NCBI GenBank assembly: GCA_934045075.1
Contig: OW203751.1
Coordinates: 5,095,822-5,159,821, forward strand
DNA length: 64,000 nucleotides
Reading direction: 5' to 3'
Source: Yponomeuta sedellus
Lineage: Eukaryota; Arthropoda; Insecta; Lepidoptera; Yponomeutidae
The notes under the pieces were generated by a model. The model had not been told where the DNA came from. It saw only the letters and a program-made list of their open reading frames with translations, and ran no database searches. Below, in pieces: positions 53,989 through 64,000 of this stretch; the stretch's first letter is position 1; every line of letters begins with the position of its first letter. The translations under genes and the position numbers were made by a program.

Positions 53989-54334
53989 ATAATGAAAATC
54001 AATTTTACGAATATCCTAACATCGATTAATAAAAATCTCCTTCTGTGGATCCGCGTTTGGCTGATTTATTTTCATCGTTTATCTCCTGCTTCAGCCCACA
54101 GTACTCGCGCACGCTGTATTGTAAATGTTTGCAGGAAACATTTAGAAGTTTGTTAAGCGTGGTAATGTGTTATTTATCTTGCTCAATACCAGCGTGCGGA
54201 ATACTTTGGACGATCGTTATGTGAGTTTCCAATTTGAATTGGTTTTCATTAGCGATAAAAAAGACGAATAGGTGTCTCGGCGTTGGTGATTTCGGAGCAA
54301 TTTTAGTAATAACTTCGGCACAATACTTACTATC

Positions 54335-54590
54335 TAATATTTGCTGTGTCGTGTCGGCCTAGAGAATAGCACCAACCCAATTATTCCCGCGGGTGCCGTA
54401 AAAGGCGACTAAGGGACACAAACCGTGGGATGGGCAGCTCCACCCCCTGTACAATCCCACCGAACTGTGATCCCCAACCCGCACGCTCAGCGTGGGGATT
54501 ATGGGCATTACCTACCCCCTATGATAGCACAACGTGGCGCTCTTTAGGGGAGGGCTATGTCCAGCAGTGGACTAGTATAGCCTGACGACG
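54335..54590 (+). mobile_element. Family C SINE, full length
   Basis: It is flanked by a 13-base duplication with one mismatch (AATACTTACTATC / AATACATACTATC). It starts near TTTGCTGTGTCG, like the copy at 245, fixing the 5' end of the family. Confidence 0.88.
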
Positions 54591-54646
54591 AATACATACT
54601 ATCACTTGTCATGGGAGCCAATTCTCAATTAGCAAATAATCAGTAT

Positions 54647-55013
54647 AGAAGCGCTCGTGGCTTAGCGGAACCAAGTGATTGGAACCAATCATTTGAGTTT
54701 CAACAACAGGCGCGGTCAGGTACAGAATGGGTGACCGTCCCGTGACTACCGCTAGTGGCATTTTTCCGAGCGCTTCCGAGCTTCGCAAGGCACGTTAAGC
54801 TGTCGGTGCCGGCTGTCGTGTAATGGCAGTCGCTAAGCCATGTCAAAGGCCTTATGGGCGGTTTGATAACTTCTGAGAGTAAGGCCCGCCACTGTCTTAC
54901 AATCCTCCACCTACGGGGACTTGGCCCCCGTAATGAAGTATGGCCTAACCTTCCTGCGATGCAGGAAGAGACCCGTGCCCCAGCAGTGGGGGCATACAAG
55001 GGTTTGATATCGA
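54647..55013 (+). mobile_element. Family B SINE, subfamily 1, full length
   Basis: From AAGCGCTCGTGGC to ACATACAAGGGTTTGATATCG-type end; 5S-like head intact. Confidence 0.9.
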
Positions 55014-55171
55014 TACGTCTGTTCAGGTAGAATGACCATGATGATTGGTTGAAACCGAACTGATGGGACCAATTATTTTCTTTCTGCGTGCTTTTGAACG
55101 GTCAATACGTTTAATGTATTGGGCAGTTTCGAGTAGGTTAACAACGCGTCATTGCATAGGATAAATTAGGT

Positions 55172-55428
55172 ATAGTCTATTTATCCTTACTTGTCCAATT
55201 TAGTAAACAAGATTCTAACCTCAAAATTGATATTTGATGCAAAAACTAGATATTTTCTCGCGAGTTCATGAACTTTGTTCATAAAATTGGCAGCGTGTGG
55301 GCTAAAATAGTCTCCTCGATTACTTCAATTATAGGAATATGGCAGTTTTCGACCAAAAAGCCGCACTTTACGGGTAGAATGGTGTTTACTTAAATGGACA
55401 AGTAAGGATAAATAGACTTTACGTAATA
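55172..55428. mobile_element. Mariner-type MITE (family H)
   Basis: AGTCTATTTATCCTTACTTG and its inverse at the ends, with TA next to them. Confidence 0.75.
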
Positions 55429-55885
55429 CACGACAGGTCTCAAACAAGATTACCCTTTACTATGGTAACCAGACAAGAACCTGTGAATCATAATACCAAC
55501 CTACGTAAGTAGCTAGAAAAACAGTCGCACACTACAATTCCACTCTTTCGTAAGCCTACAACATAATACACGCCGCTACAAACATAACACGACATTCAGC
55601 CTTGTTATTTTATCGTTATCAACCCTTTTAGGTATGTTCCCACTGCTGGGGCACGGGTCTCTTCCTGCATGTTAAGGTTAAGAGGTTAAAGAGGCCTTCC
55701 TTATACCGCGTCTAGTGTCATCTTCACTCACACTAGATTGGTGAAGGGACCACCCGGATGCCACTATGTTGAATGCAAAAGCCTTGCAACTCCAATTTCG
55801 GTAATAAAACGCAATCTCTTTCTCTATCCATTTCTCTCTCTTTCCGAAAGAAGGCCGGTTCCCTGCAGTGGGACGGATCTAGGCT

Positions 55886-56090
55886 AGGTGCTTAAAATAA
55901 GAATAAGAATATGTTTTTTTATTTACATACAGGCACATACATTGCTTCTGGCCCCACACTAGGATACCCTGTGTCGCGGGAACCAGAAACAACGACATCA
56001 CAAACATGTAACCACCCAAGACCTGGGTTTTTTTTGTCCCCAGCCGGGACTCGAACCCGGGACCTCTTACACAAACCTCACAGAGTTGAT
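55886..56090 (-). mobile_element. SINE with B-box-like GGTTCGAGTCCCGG
   Basis: The reversed tRNA-like head (GAGGTCCCGGGTTCGAGTCC) is followed by a GCGACACAGGGTATCCTAG body and an AAATAAAAAAACATATTC end. Only one copy is in the window. Confidence 0.55.
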
Positions 56091-56249
56091 ACAATTTAAA
56101 ATTACGACTAGTTTATGAATCATAAACATTATTTTAGCTTCTGTTGCTATGCTAGGCTTGACACCTGTATTGCAACAAGCAGTGCCAATTCCCCGATGAG
56201 ATGGGTCAGTTTCCAGTTACAGAAATGATCGTAGCTATAATTTATTGCT

Positions 56250-56398
56250 TAGAAAATCGTCATCCGGGACCACGGCACCTGAAAAAGTGCCGAAACGTTG
56301 GAAAATTGTAAAAATGTAATAAACGAGCATAAATCCGTATAAAAACAGTTTTAATTATGTCTACTGCTCGTGTTAACCTTAGAAAATACTATAGAAAA
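56250..56398. mobile_element. Family K fold-back element, half
   Basis: AAAGTGCCGAAACGTTGG and CATAAATCCGTATAAAAACAG match 53524-53758; the mirrored half is missing. Confidence 0.6.
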
Positions 56399-56825
56399 TC
56401 GTTATCAACCCTTGTATGTCCCCACTGCTGGGGCACGGGTATCTTCCTGCATCGCAGGAATGTTAGGCCATACTCCACCACGGGGGCCAAGTCCGGGTTG
56501 GTGGAGGATTGTAAGACAGTAGCGGGCCTTACTGTCAGAAGTTATCAAGCCGCCTCTATGAGGCCTCTGACATGGCTTTATGTATGGCATGGCTATATTT
56601 ATGGCTTTACAACATGGCTATATTTATGGCTTTACGACTGCCATTATATGACAGCCGGCACCAACGGCTTAACGTGCCTTGCGAAGCAGGGAAGCGCTCG
56701 GAAAAATGCCACAAGCGGTAGTCACGAGACGCTCACCCATCCTGTACCTGACCGCGCCTGTTGTTTCTTAACCCAAGTGATTGATTCCAATCACTCGGTT
56801 CGCCTAGGCCACGAGCGCTTCACAC
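56399..56825 (-). mobile_element. Family B SINE with an internal expansion
   Basis: Full length plus a local repeat, GGCTATATTTATGGCTTTA, in the middle. Head reads AAGTGATTGATTCCAATCAC in reverse. Confidence 0.88.
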
Positions 56826-56839
56826 AAAAATATTATGTA

Positions 56840-57000
56840 TAATTAAAGTGATTCTGGAATTAAGTTAAGGCGCTACGCGGCGCCAAGTACTGCCACCAAT
56901 GGAAAAAAATCGTAATATTTATTATAACGCGTCATTAAATAAACAGTGAACTAAATAAATCTTAATAAACAGCTACAGTAGCTCTTTTTAAAACCTAATG
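56840..57000 (+). repeat. Family E dispersed repeat
   Basis: GGCGCTACGCGGCGCC, CTGCCACCAATGG and ATAACGCGTCATTAAAT. Confidence 0.5.
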
Positions 57001-57170
57001 ACGAGAATCTAGGTCCATATTCTGACTAAGTAACTGCTGTTTCTGTAACTATTCCGGATGATGTTCACTCTTTGAAAACACCTTAAAACAAGCAATGTGT
57101 GTGCCTGTATGTAAAAGTTCAAATTTGTTCAAATTCGATTTTTTTTATTTTAAGTTATATTATTATATTC

Positions 57171-57375
57171 TTTTTAATGCACTAACCCGTGCTAAGGACA
57201 GTTTTAAAAACCTATTTAGAGGCTAAACATTCCACCCATGCCGGGACCCGAACGCGCGACCTCTGTCTAACCGTGCCCGCGCTCTCCCAACTGAGCTAAT
57301 GGGCGACTCACCCCACCCATTAGCCAATGGCACGGTTAGCCAGAGGTCATGGGTGGAATTTTTAGCCACTAAATA
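57171..57375. mobile_element. Family A SINE, inverted composite
   Basis: A reversed long form (57171-57312) meets a shorter forward piece (57313-57375) with an internal deletion. Its right end is about 70 bases from the donor of synaptotagmin-7 exon 57446-57586. Confidence 0.75.
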
Positions 57376-57445
57376 AATGTTATATTATGTTATAATTTAT
57401 TTTCTACAGGTGGCGCTAGTCACGCCGCGTAGGGCCAATAATTAC

Positions 57446-57586
57446 CTGGATGATCCTCAAAATGAGGGTCGTGTTCTGGAAGTCGTACTCAAGCGAGAAG
57501 TGGATCTGGCCGACGTTCTCGGAGGGCTCGGAGTTGTCAATATACATGTCCACCAGGCTGATGCTGCGGTTCTGCAGAAACGCCAT
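57446..57586 (-). CDS. Syt7: Synaptotagmin-7, start of C2A (first exon visible)
   Basis: This exon encodes residues 1-47 of the visible part, ending with the first C2A strands (GQIHFSLEYDF...). The acceptor is CTAACAG|ATG and the donor CAG|GTAATT; both ends are phase 0, and the length is 141 bases. The residues before C2A, including SISLVDMYIDNSEPSENV, resemble the end of the insect Syt7 linker. The ATG at the exon start is preceded by a good acceptor, so it is probably an internal codon. An alternative start here would give a soluble protein without anchor. Confidence 0.92.
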
Positions 57587-57609
57587 CTGTTAGAGAGATT
57601 TGGCGCTTA

Positions 57610-59085
57610 AGGCTTCGGCAATAAGGGTGCGATTGGTGCGAGGTGCGGCTAGGCTAGGCCGTCGAGAAGAAAGAAAGAGGTTTTTAGATAGAAAACATAT
57701 TTTTATTGAGTTTGTTTTTAAGGTAGCTGCTGGCCGTTTTCTCAATGAATGCATCATACTAAAAATAAACAAATATAAAAAAATATGGGTAGTATTTATG
57801 CGATTTTGTTTTTTTTTTACGAGTTGTTTTTTTTAACTTTTTTCTTTCTTCTCGCGGAATTATTACTAAATGTTGATAGTGGAATTGGTTAACAGAATTT
57901 TTAAGACTAAGTTTTTCTGGTTTTATTTTTTGGGTAATTTCAACATAAATTTATTGATTACTTACCTACTTTGAAATTGATTTAGATATTCGTACTTTGC
58001 AATATCAAAAACGGTGCCCTGAAAACCCAGTCTCAAAGTTAAGTACTTTTAAGGAAAAGAAAAAATTATTTAGGTAACTATAGTTATAATTTAGTTACAA
58101 TTTGATAGCTACTGAACCAATTCCACCGACTGAAAAAATACAATGTTCATCAAACTGCACAAGCATGTATTTTTTTTTGTTAAAAATATAAAAACTTTGG
58201 AAAATATACTGCAATAAACCCAACTCGTGAGTGATAGTGCGAAATATCACTCTACTAATGGTTTAATCGTCAAAAAAACGTGATTATCACTAAATCTAAA
58301 TGTATTGCACTAAATCTAATTAGGTGATGGTAATAAAACGTAAAAACAGAGAAAAATTAAAGTAAATTTATAAACGTTATTAAATCTAAAACCTGCAAAC
58401 TCCAGCTTTATATTGGCGTTGTGATCAAAACTTTGATAAAACAAAAACCACTACAGTATTTTTGTCTGTTTTATAAAAAAAAATAAAGCTATAAAAATCC
58501 AAACTCTGGTGAGTCAAGTGCGTTTCTAAAAAATCTAAATTTATTTACAAAAATAATGTACGTAAGCTTTTCCTCTTTTTATATTCAGCAAGGATCTTAT
58601 ATGATGTTAAGAGCTGTATCGAAAATGGTGTGATGTGTAAGCGTTTTAATATTCTCAAAACTCTAAAAAGCTGTATCTTTAATTAAAAAGATAGCGTCGA
58701 AAATTTCCTTTGTAAAAAGCAGTGAAGTAATTATTTCAGTAAAAAAGCTGTATTTTTTTCGGGAGCAGCCTAGAGTCTAAAATTTTTGTTGTTTTCTATT
58801 CCTTTCATATACAACCTCCTCTACCTACCATTTTTGAAGGAGAAAGCATGGAAAAAGAATCCATCGTTAAGACACACCACAGTTGTCGATTAACGAACAA
58901 AAAAATATCCTTAAGAAGACGGAAAGAGCACAGAACAACAGTCAATCTAAAAAAAGAGATAAAAAGTAGTTGCTACGTTGAGAAACACTTATTTAAAAAC
59001 TTTACACAGTTTTTTTTGTGCTGAACGTTTGAAATTGTAAATATTTTTTTGCACTCAAGTTTTTTTTATAATATACGAGTAACTA
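57610..59085. other. Upstream intron of the first visible synaptotagmin-7 exon, nothing recognised
   Basis: AT-rich with poly-A and poly-T runs. I looked for a membrane-anchor or linker exon and found none convincing. Confidence 0.4.
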
Positions 59086-59087
59086 GC

Positions 59088-59232
59088 TGACCTCACAAAT
59101 GTTGTTTTGCCAATTACCTATTCTCAGGCTTGCCAAATTTACACACAAAATCCATAAAAATCGGGGAAGCCTTTTCGAGATTTTTTAATATTATTCAGTT
59201 TAACATTTGGGTTATACAAGGTCAGCTAGTAA
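59088..59232. mobile_element. Short element ending in TAGCTGACC and its inverse
   Basis: AACTAGCTGACCT at the left and AGGTCAGCTAGT at the right are inverted, enclosing a TCCATAAAAATCGG core. It may be a mirror pair of Helitron-like ends. Confidence 0.45.
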
Positions 59233-59549
59233 TACATATACTTTCATTTAAAAATAAACAATGGTACATTGAAAGCCACAATAACACTGGCTGTTATATC
59301 AATGTCAAAAGAAGTCAACAATATGACTTTAAAAGTCAACATTGATAAGTCATGATTGCGTAGTTAGCACCTTAAATATAAACATAGCAATACAGTGAGC
59401 CTTCACTCAATGTTGCTCGTTGAGGTTTCCTGAAATTGAAGAAATTATTAGGTACAGTCTCTTGGCTTTAAGAATATAACTCGGACTCTATTCGTACCCT
59501 CGTTTTCGTACTGATGATCGAGTTCTGATTTCGAAATTAAGTGTCATAT

Positions 59550-60644
59550 TAAGTGTCATTTTACTTAAGCCAGATGTCGCTGCCTGTACGTAATACAGAG
59601 AATAGTGTAAAGAGGTTCGAAATTTCACTGATGCCGGTGAGTTGCCCATTAGCTCAATTGGAAGAGCGCTGGCACGGATAGCCAGAGGTTGCGGGTTTGA
59701 ATCCCGGCACAGGTGGAATTTTTAGCCTCAATCAGCCTTATTCCAAAACGCGGTCTAAATTTAGTACTGGGATTGTTACCAGGTTTAAACCATAGACCAA
59801 GTAAAATGTTATTACAAAACGAAGTTTATCGCTACGTCATGGACTATCTATGTACTAAAGTTAAACTTCTGATACGCCTAGTTTATCTATGGACTAACCT
59901 CCAAATTGACGTTTGAATTTGTTTGGTTTTATGTGTGTGATAGATTGCAATAAATAATTGATATTATGGACGCCATTGATATGATGGATTTCGATGATTT
60001 GGACGATTGGGACATGATTTGGACTTCGTCATCGTGTGAATCCCTTCAAATTAAGTGACGAAGATTTTCGATACAAATAAAGGTTCACGTTTTTCTTCAA
60101 ATGTTCCATTTTATTATTATAATAATCAACAACGAAACCGCCCAAAGTATAAAATAAATAATACCTATTCCCAGTATGAAACTATCAAAAAAAATTTGAC
60201 GTCTCGGATTGGCGCGCGCGCTCGAATATTTCACTCCATTTCACACGAGAGTAGCCATTTGATTACAAAAACGCTTCAATAACAATATAATAATTAATAG
60301 TGCTCATTTTAGTTACATTGGAACCTAAACAAAAAACAATTTACGATGTATAGGTATTTTAAACGCAATAATGAATATTTTTGCGTTTAAAATGTGAAGA
60401 TAATATCCATTTAGTGAAACGGAACGCAGCATTGAATGAAAGCTGAATGAACGAATCAGTGAATATTATTTGAACCATGGCTGATCTCTGGTTTAACTGA
60501 TTCTCGAATAGTCTTCCATTTGTAATAACGACACACATTTGATCTGGGTCTAACTTTGATACCGTAACAATCCTAGATCTTTTAGTCTTGGTTTAAACCA
60601 GGACTTATTCAGGTTTTTATAATAAGGCGGTATAGGTTTTTAAA
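59550..60644 (+). mobile_element. Family A SINE containing a Harbinger-like insert
   Basis: The outer duplication AAGTGTCATAT (59539-59549, 60645-60655) belongs to the SINE. Its body runs to TTTTTAGCCTC (59730) and resumes as ATAGGTTTTTAAAA at about 60633. Confidence 0.88.
59731..60632. mobile_element. PIF/Harbinger-like non-autonomous element, about 900 bases
   Basis: The ends share GCCTTATT in inverted sense, and the interior has inverted GGTTTAAACC words. An ATG at 59966 opens a 30-codon acidic frame rich in MDFDDLDD, and an overlapping frame reads PFKLSDEDFRYK; both recall the N-terminus of Harbinger transposases. No catalytic domain is present. Confidence 0.55.
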
Positions 60645-60733
60645 AGTGTCATATCAGTTCCGATATTCCTATTACACGAATATATCTGATTCTATCCGAC
60701 AGTAGCCGAGATATATTCTAAAAGCTAACAGGA

Positions 60734-60945
60734 TGTTCAGTCTATTTATTGTGTCCAATTTAGTAAACTTTTAGACTAAAAGTATGACTTTTTAGTCTAA
60801 AAGTGCCACATTCCCATGAATGAAGTAACGTGGGATACTATTTTAGATAACACGCTGCCAATTTAATATAAAAAGTTCGCGAACGTTTTGCCATCAAATT
60901 TGAGGTTAGAATCTTGTTTACAAACTTGGACAAGTAAGGATACGG
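60734..60945. mobile_element. Mariner-type MITE (family H), decayed
   Basis: CAGTCTATTTATTGTGTCC and GGACAAGTAAGGATA ends; internal AACACGCTGCCAATTT as in other copies. Confidence 0.65.
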
Positions 60946-60949
60946 AAAC

Positions 60950-61845
60950 ATTTTCGTTTTATCTAAATTAAATAAACTCTGATTTTTATTCCGTAGAATT
61001 CTGTCATTCTATAAGAGTTGCTTATAAATGATTGTGTTGTTAGAACTTGTGTGGCAGTTACTATTATTATTAAAAAAGCTCTCCACTGAAAAAGGAAAAT
61101 ATTTGACTCATTTAAGGGCAATAATATTTTATGTTTTACCTGTAAAAGTCAAGAAATGTCAGAATTCTGCGGAATAAAAATCTAAAGTATAGAAGTTATA
61201 TTAATAACAAGAGTACAATACAATGTTTAGTAATGTCAAATTTGTCCTTCGGTTTATTGTGGGACTCTCACAACAAACCGAAGGACAAATTGACATTTAA
61301 ATGTTTAATTATTGGTTAAAGTAAGAAGTTTTAAAACTAATAAATATAAACTAATGGAAATAAATACCTACGTCTATTTTACGCTAAAATTAACGAATAT
61401 ATCACTTCCCCAATCCTGACATGTTATTTCAAACTTAAAACGTAGTTACTTTAACCTATTTTATTACGTTTCTAACCTGAAGTATAATTTGTAATGTCTA
61501 AAGTTGTTAATATAATCTACACTAAGAGTTTACTTCGACTCGAACACTGTAAAAGTCACCCTGTATACCGTTTTGCTCGCATGCTTGTCGTACTGCCAAC
61601 TATTTTAGTGTACTTTAGTCGAACGTTCTGTACTTCTATCTTCTGAATAACATTGTTACAGTAACCCCACCAAAATGTCTACTGAAACAGATTGCTATAA
61701 TTTTTTTAAAATTTATTTATCTCAAAATTAATTAATTAATTAATTTATGTATGGTAGACCAAGCGCTTTACAACAAAATAAGAATATTATCTAGGAAAAC
61801 ATAAAGCTAATTATAATACCGCCACTAACACCCACGTAAGATAAG
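60950..61845. other. Flank with one long hairpin
   Basis: A hairpin at 61231-61299 has about 31-base arms (GTCAAATTTGTCCTTCGG and its inverse, one gap and one mismatch). Nothing else is recognised. Confidence 0.55.
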
Positions 61846-62030
61846 ATAAGAATATTCTCTATTGCACACCAGGAAAAAACAAACAAAACATAATTACAAA
61901 GATACATTACAATTGGCGGCCTTATTGCTTAGAGCAATTTCTTCCGGGCAACCCGCGATGGAGAGTTGCTGAAGGAAAAGTGAGACGGGTAGTTGGTGCA
62001 AATATGAATATTGATATACATACTTATACT
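61846..62030 (-). repeat. Family F LINE-type 3' end
   Basis: Reversed tail AAGATAAGAATATTCTC then TTGCACACCAGG and CAATTGGCGGCC. Confidence 0.65.
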
Positions 62031-62235
62031 TAAAAATAACATACTTACATAAACCATAACATATAATACATAAAACAATTTATTATAAACATACACAAAC
62101 TTACACGTAGTTGTTTTAACACATTTTGTTACGTTTCTAATCTTACGTAAATTATCTAATGTCTTGTTTATTTATAAAGAAAAATGTCACACGCAATCAT
62201 AAAGTTAACATAAACTAAACAAACTCACTGCTGCT

Positions 62236-62492
62236 GGATGCTGGGTGGTGTCGGCCTGGAGAATAGCACCAACCCAAATTCTTCCCGCGGCTGTCGTGAA
62301 AGGCAACCTAAAGACACAAACCGGGGGGTGGGCAGCAGCGCCCCCTGCAGTACAATTCCACCAAACTGCGATCCCCAACCCGCATGCCCAGCGTGGGGAT
62401 TATGGGCATTACCCCCCAAAGATGGCACAACCTTGGCGCTCATTAGGGGAGGGCTATGTCCAGCAGTGGACTAATATAGCCTGAAGAAGAAT
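62236..62492 (+). mobile_element. Family C SINE, GAA-tailed
   Basis: GGTGTCGGCCTGGAGAATAG to CCAGCAGTGGACTAATATAG then GAAGAAGAA. Frames through it on both strands are repeat shadows. Confidence 0.85.
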
Positions 62493-62885
62493 ACAAAATT
62501 AATCAATTTATCAAATGCTCAAAATGAGTCCCCTCCTGTTGCATACAACCAACCTGCATTCATAGATAGTTTTTGAAATTAAAATAATGTCTTCGTTCAG
62601 TAAAATGTTCCATCTACAATATTAAAGGTACTTTCCCTCCATGTGGCATAGCCGTGGGACGCCCTGTATAATCTCGAGGAATCTTGAGAAATTTGACAGA
62701 TGTACCAAAAGGTTAAGGGTCCGCTTAAGCCTCCGAAAAATATACCATCAAACAAGGAATAAAAGAAATCATCGCCCATTCCACGCTTGAATGCTTTAGT
62801 AATAATCTCGCTCGTTTTATACAGGGTGCTTAGTATTACAGAGGTAATAACAAAGGTTAGCCTTTGTTATTCATTCGCTGGTTAC
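62493..62885. other. Flank, nothing recognised
   Basis: CCTTTGTTA inverted words near 62850 only. Confidence 0.35.
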
Positions 62886-62889
62886 AACA

Positions 62890-63145
62890 ATAATCTTCTA
62901 TAATATAAAAATGAATCGCCGAATGTGCTGGTAAGCGCAAATCTCGAGAGCAGCCGAACCGATTTCGCTAATTCTGTTTTTAAGAATATTCCTTGAAGTA
63001 CGAGGATGGTTCTTACGGAAAGAAAAAATAAAAATAAAGAATCTACTGTTGGGCGGTACGAACCGCCCAACAGTAGATTCTTTAAAAACCTATTTAGAGT
63101 AGATTCTTTATTTTTATTTTTTCTGTTCGCTGGGTCAGCTAGTTT
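62890..63145. mobile_element. Family J element with an internal inverted copy
   Basis: It starts TCTATAATATAAAAATGAAT and ends TTCGCTGGGTCAGCTAGT, but near the end a 22-base stretch (63036-63057) is mirrored at 63062-63083. AAAAACCTATTTAGAG of family A is embedded next to it. Confidence 0.65.
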
Positions 63146-63445
63146 ATAATAAAAACCAAATGTACAAAATACTTTTAGGGGACTAAATAATTAAAAGCAA
63201 CATAACTTTTTAAACTAAAATTTTCGTTGAATTTGTGTCTTGCCTGCTGAGTATTTAATGCTTTGCAGGCGGGTTGTCGGTTACTTTATGTTTCAGTTTT
63301 TTATTTCGGCGTTATAATTAATTTGTACATTTAAACTGGTGTCACATAGATTACACCAAACAAGACGAATCGATCGATATCTTATTTGTCGAAACTTGAC
63401 CTTGTTTACAGAATTGAAAGGGAATATTGAATTAAATCTACTATA
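63146..63445. other. Flank, nothing recognised
   Basis: No signature. Confidence 0.35.
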
Positions 63446-63447
63446 TC

Positions 63448-63645
63448 GTTAGGCCGTGTCAGAGGCCTTATGGGCGGCCCGATAATTTTTAACAGTAATT
63501 CCCGCCACTGTGGTATAATCCTCGACCAAAAATATTTTCTTGTTTTTTTGATGATATTTAATTTTTTTTTAAAACTAATTAGAGGCTACAAATTCCACCT
63601 ATGCCGGGATTCGAACCCGCGAACTCTGGCTATCCGTGCCAGTAT
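63448..63645. repeat. Family B and family A fragments
   Basis: GTCAGAGGCCTTATGGGCGG (family B, +) at 63457, and a reversed family A tail with B box at 63570-63645. Confidence 0.7.
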
Positions 63646-63649
63646 GATA

Positions 63650-64000
63650 TAAAAATAGTATGATATTTAAGTTTTTAGTTTTGGGTTTGTTTTGTAAGTG
63701 TGTATTGTTTTTTTTTTATAGTTAATGTCTCTTCGTCTACTTTTAGTACGTGTTTTGTGAAAATAAATATTTTTATACCAGAAGCATTTCCCAAACACCC
63801 CGTAGTTGAGCCTCGAATAAAATCCTTTTGGAAAGGTTATTGGTTCCGCCGGGGATGAATTATTTATTTTCACTTGAACCCCGTAACGGGTGAGTTATTG
63901 AGCCTTCGGATGCTTTGGTCCCTTCCGACCCTAATTTGGACCTAAATATTTGAACACTTTAATTATTGGCTCCATGGCCATGCATATTTCTCCTCCACTC
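63650..64000. other. Right edge, unclassified
   Basis: A weak + strand frame reads FPKHPVVEPRIKSFWKGYW but I cannot place it. No exon is supported. Confidence 0.3.

Larger units (their letters stand above)
38704..57586 (-). other. Syt7: Gene span (3' part): synaptotagmin-7
   Basis: Six coding exons (57586-57446, 48512-48336, 46677-46597, 41576-41408, 40478-40266, 38804-38704) join in frame to give 293 residues. Both C2 domains are complete and the product ends in WHRLKPE. Synaptotagmin-7 is a high-affinity calcium sensor for vesicle and lysosome exocytosis and synaptic facilitation; its C2 domains bind phospholipid and SNAREs. Wording of both domains matches the insect Syt7 type rather than Syt1 or Syt4. 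C2A calcium aspartates are all present (55, 61, 114, 116, 122). In C2B, Asp184, 190, 244 and 246 are present, but the fifth position is Glu252. The N-terminal membrane anchor is not found, so the gene continues beyond 57586. Confidence 0.95.

Noticed and set aside
57377..57610. 77-codon + strand frame
   Set aside because: It is antisense to the synaptotagmin-7 exon at 57446-57586.

Overview
The window is from a moth or butterfly (Lepidoptera) nuclear genome. The evidence is AT-rich DNA crowded with short retroposons, LINE tails ending in the reverse-transcriptase QQW word, mariner- and Harbinger-type MITEs and Helitron-like ends. Two split genes with GT-AG introns, whose encoded proteins look insect-like, point the same way. 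No rRNA, functional tRNA, CRISPR or bacterial-type gene is present.

Two genes are supported, arranged tail to tail. The first, on the + strand (6286-30519), encodes a 148-residue secreted protein with a single von Willebrand factor type C (SVWC, Vago-like) domain. It has three coding exons, a 21.5 kb first intron and a Glu/Lys-rich tail. The second, on the - strand (57586 down to 38704), is the 3' part of a synaptotagmin-7 gene. Six coding exons give the complete C2A and C2B domains and the C-terminal WHxL motif (293 residues). The membrane anchor and linker exons lie upstream, beyond the right edge or unrecognised.

The rest is intron and intergenic repeat. I use window names for the families. 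Family A is a SINE of about 310 bp with a tRNA-like head. Family B is a SINE of about 360 bp whose head is derived from 5S rRNA, with two subfamilies. Family C is a SINE of about 250 bp whose tail matches the end of a LINE reverse transcriptase. Families D and F are LINE-type 3' tails; E and G are dispersed repeats; J and M are Helitron-like; H, I and L are MITEs; K is a fold-back element. Many copies keep clear target-site duplications, so nesting order can be read directly.

Layout: 0-6 kb is upstream repeats. 6.3-30.5 kb is the SVWC gene, with most repeats in intron 1. 30.6-38.7 kb is the space between the converging genes; its 31.9-38 kb part is repeat-poor and very AT-rich. 38.7-57.6 kb is synaptotagmin-7, with repeats close to several splice sites. 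57.6-64 kb is its upstream intron or flank. The strongest observations are the 5S-derived SINE family, one copy of which landed 13-15 bases inside a synaptotagmin intron with its target site overlapping the splice donor. Other strong observations are SINE copies holding inverted pieces within one target-site duplication, and MITE and SINE insertions whose order and empty sites are visible here.
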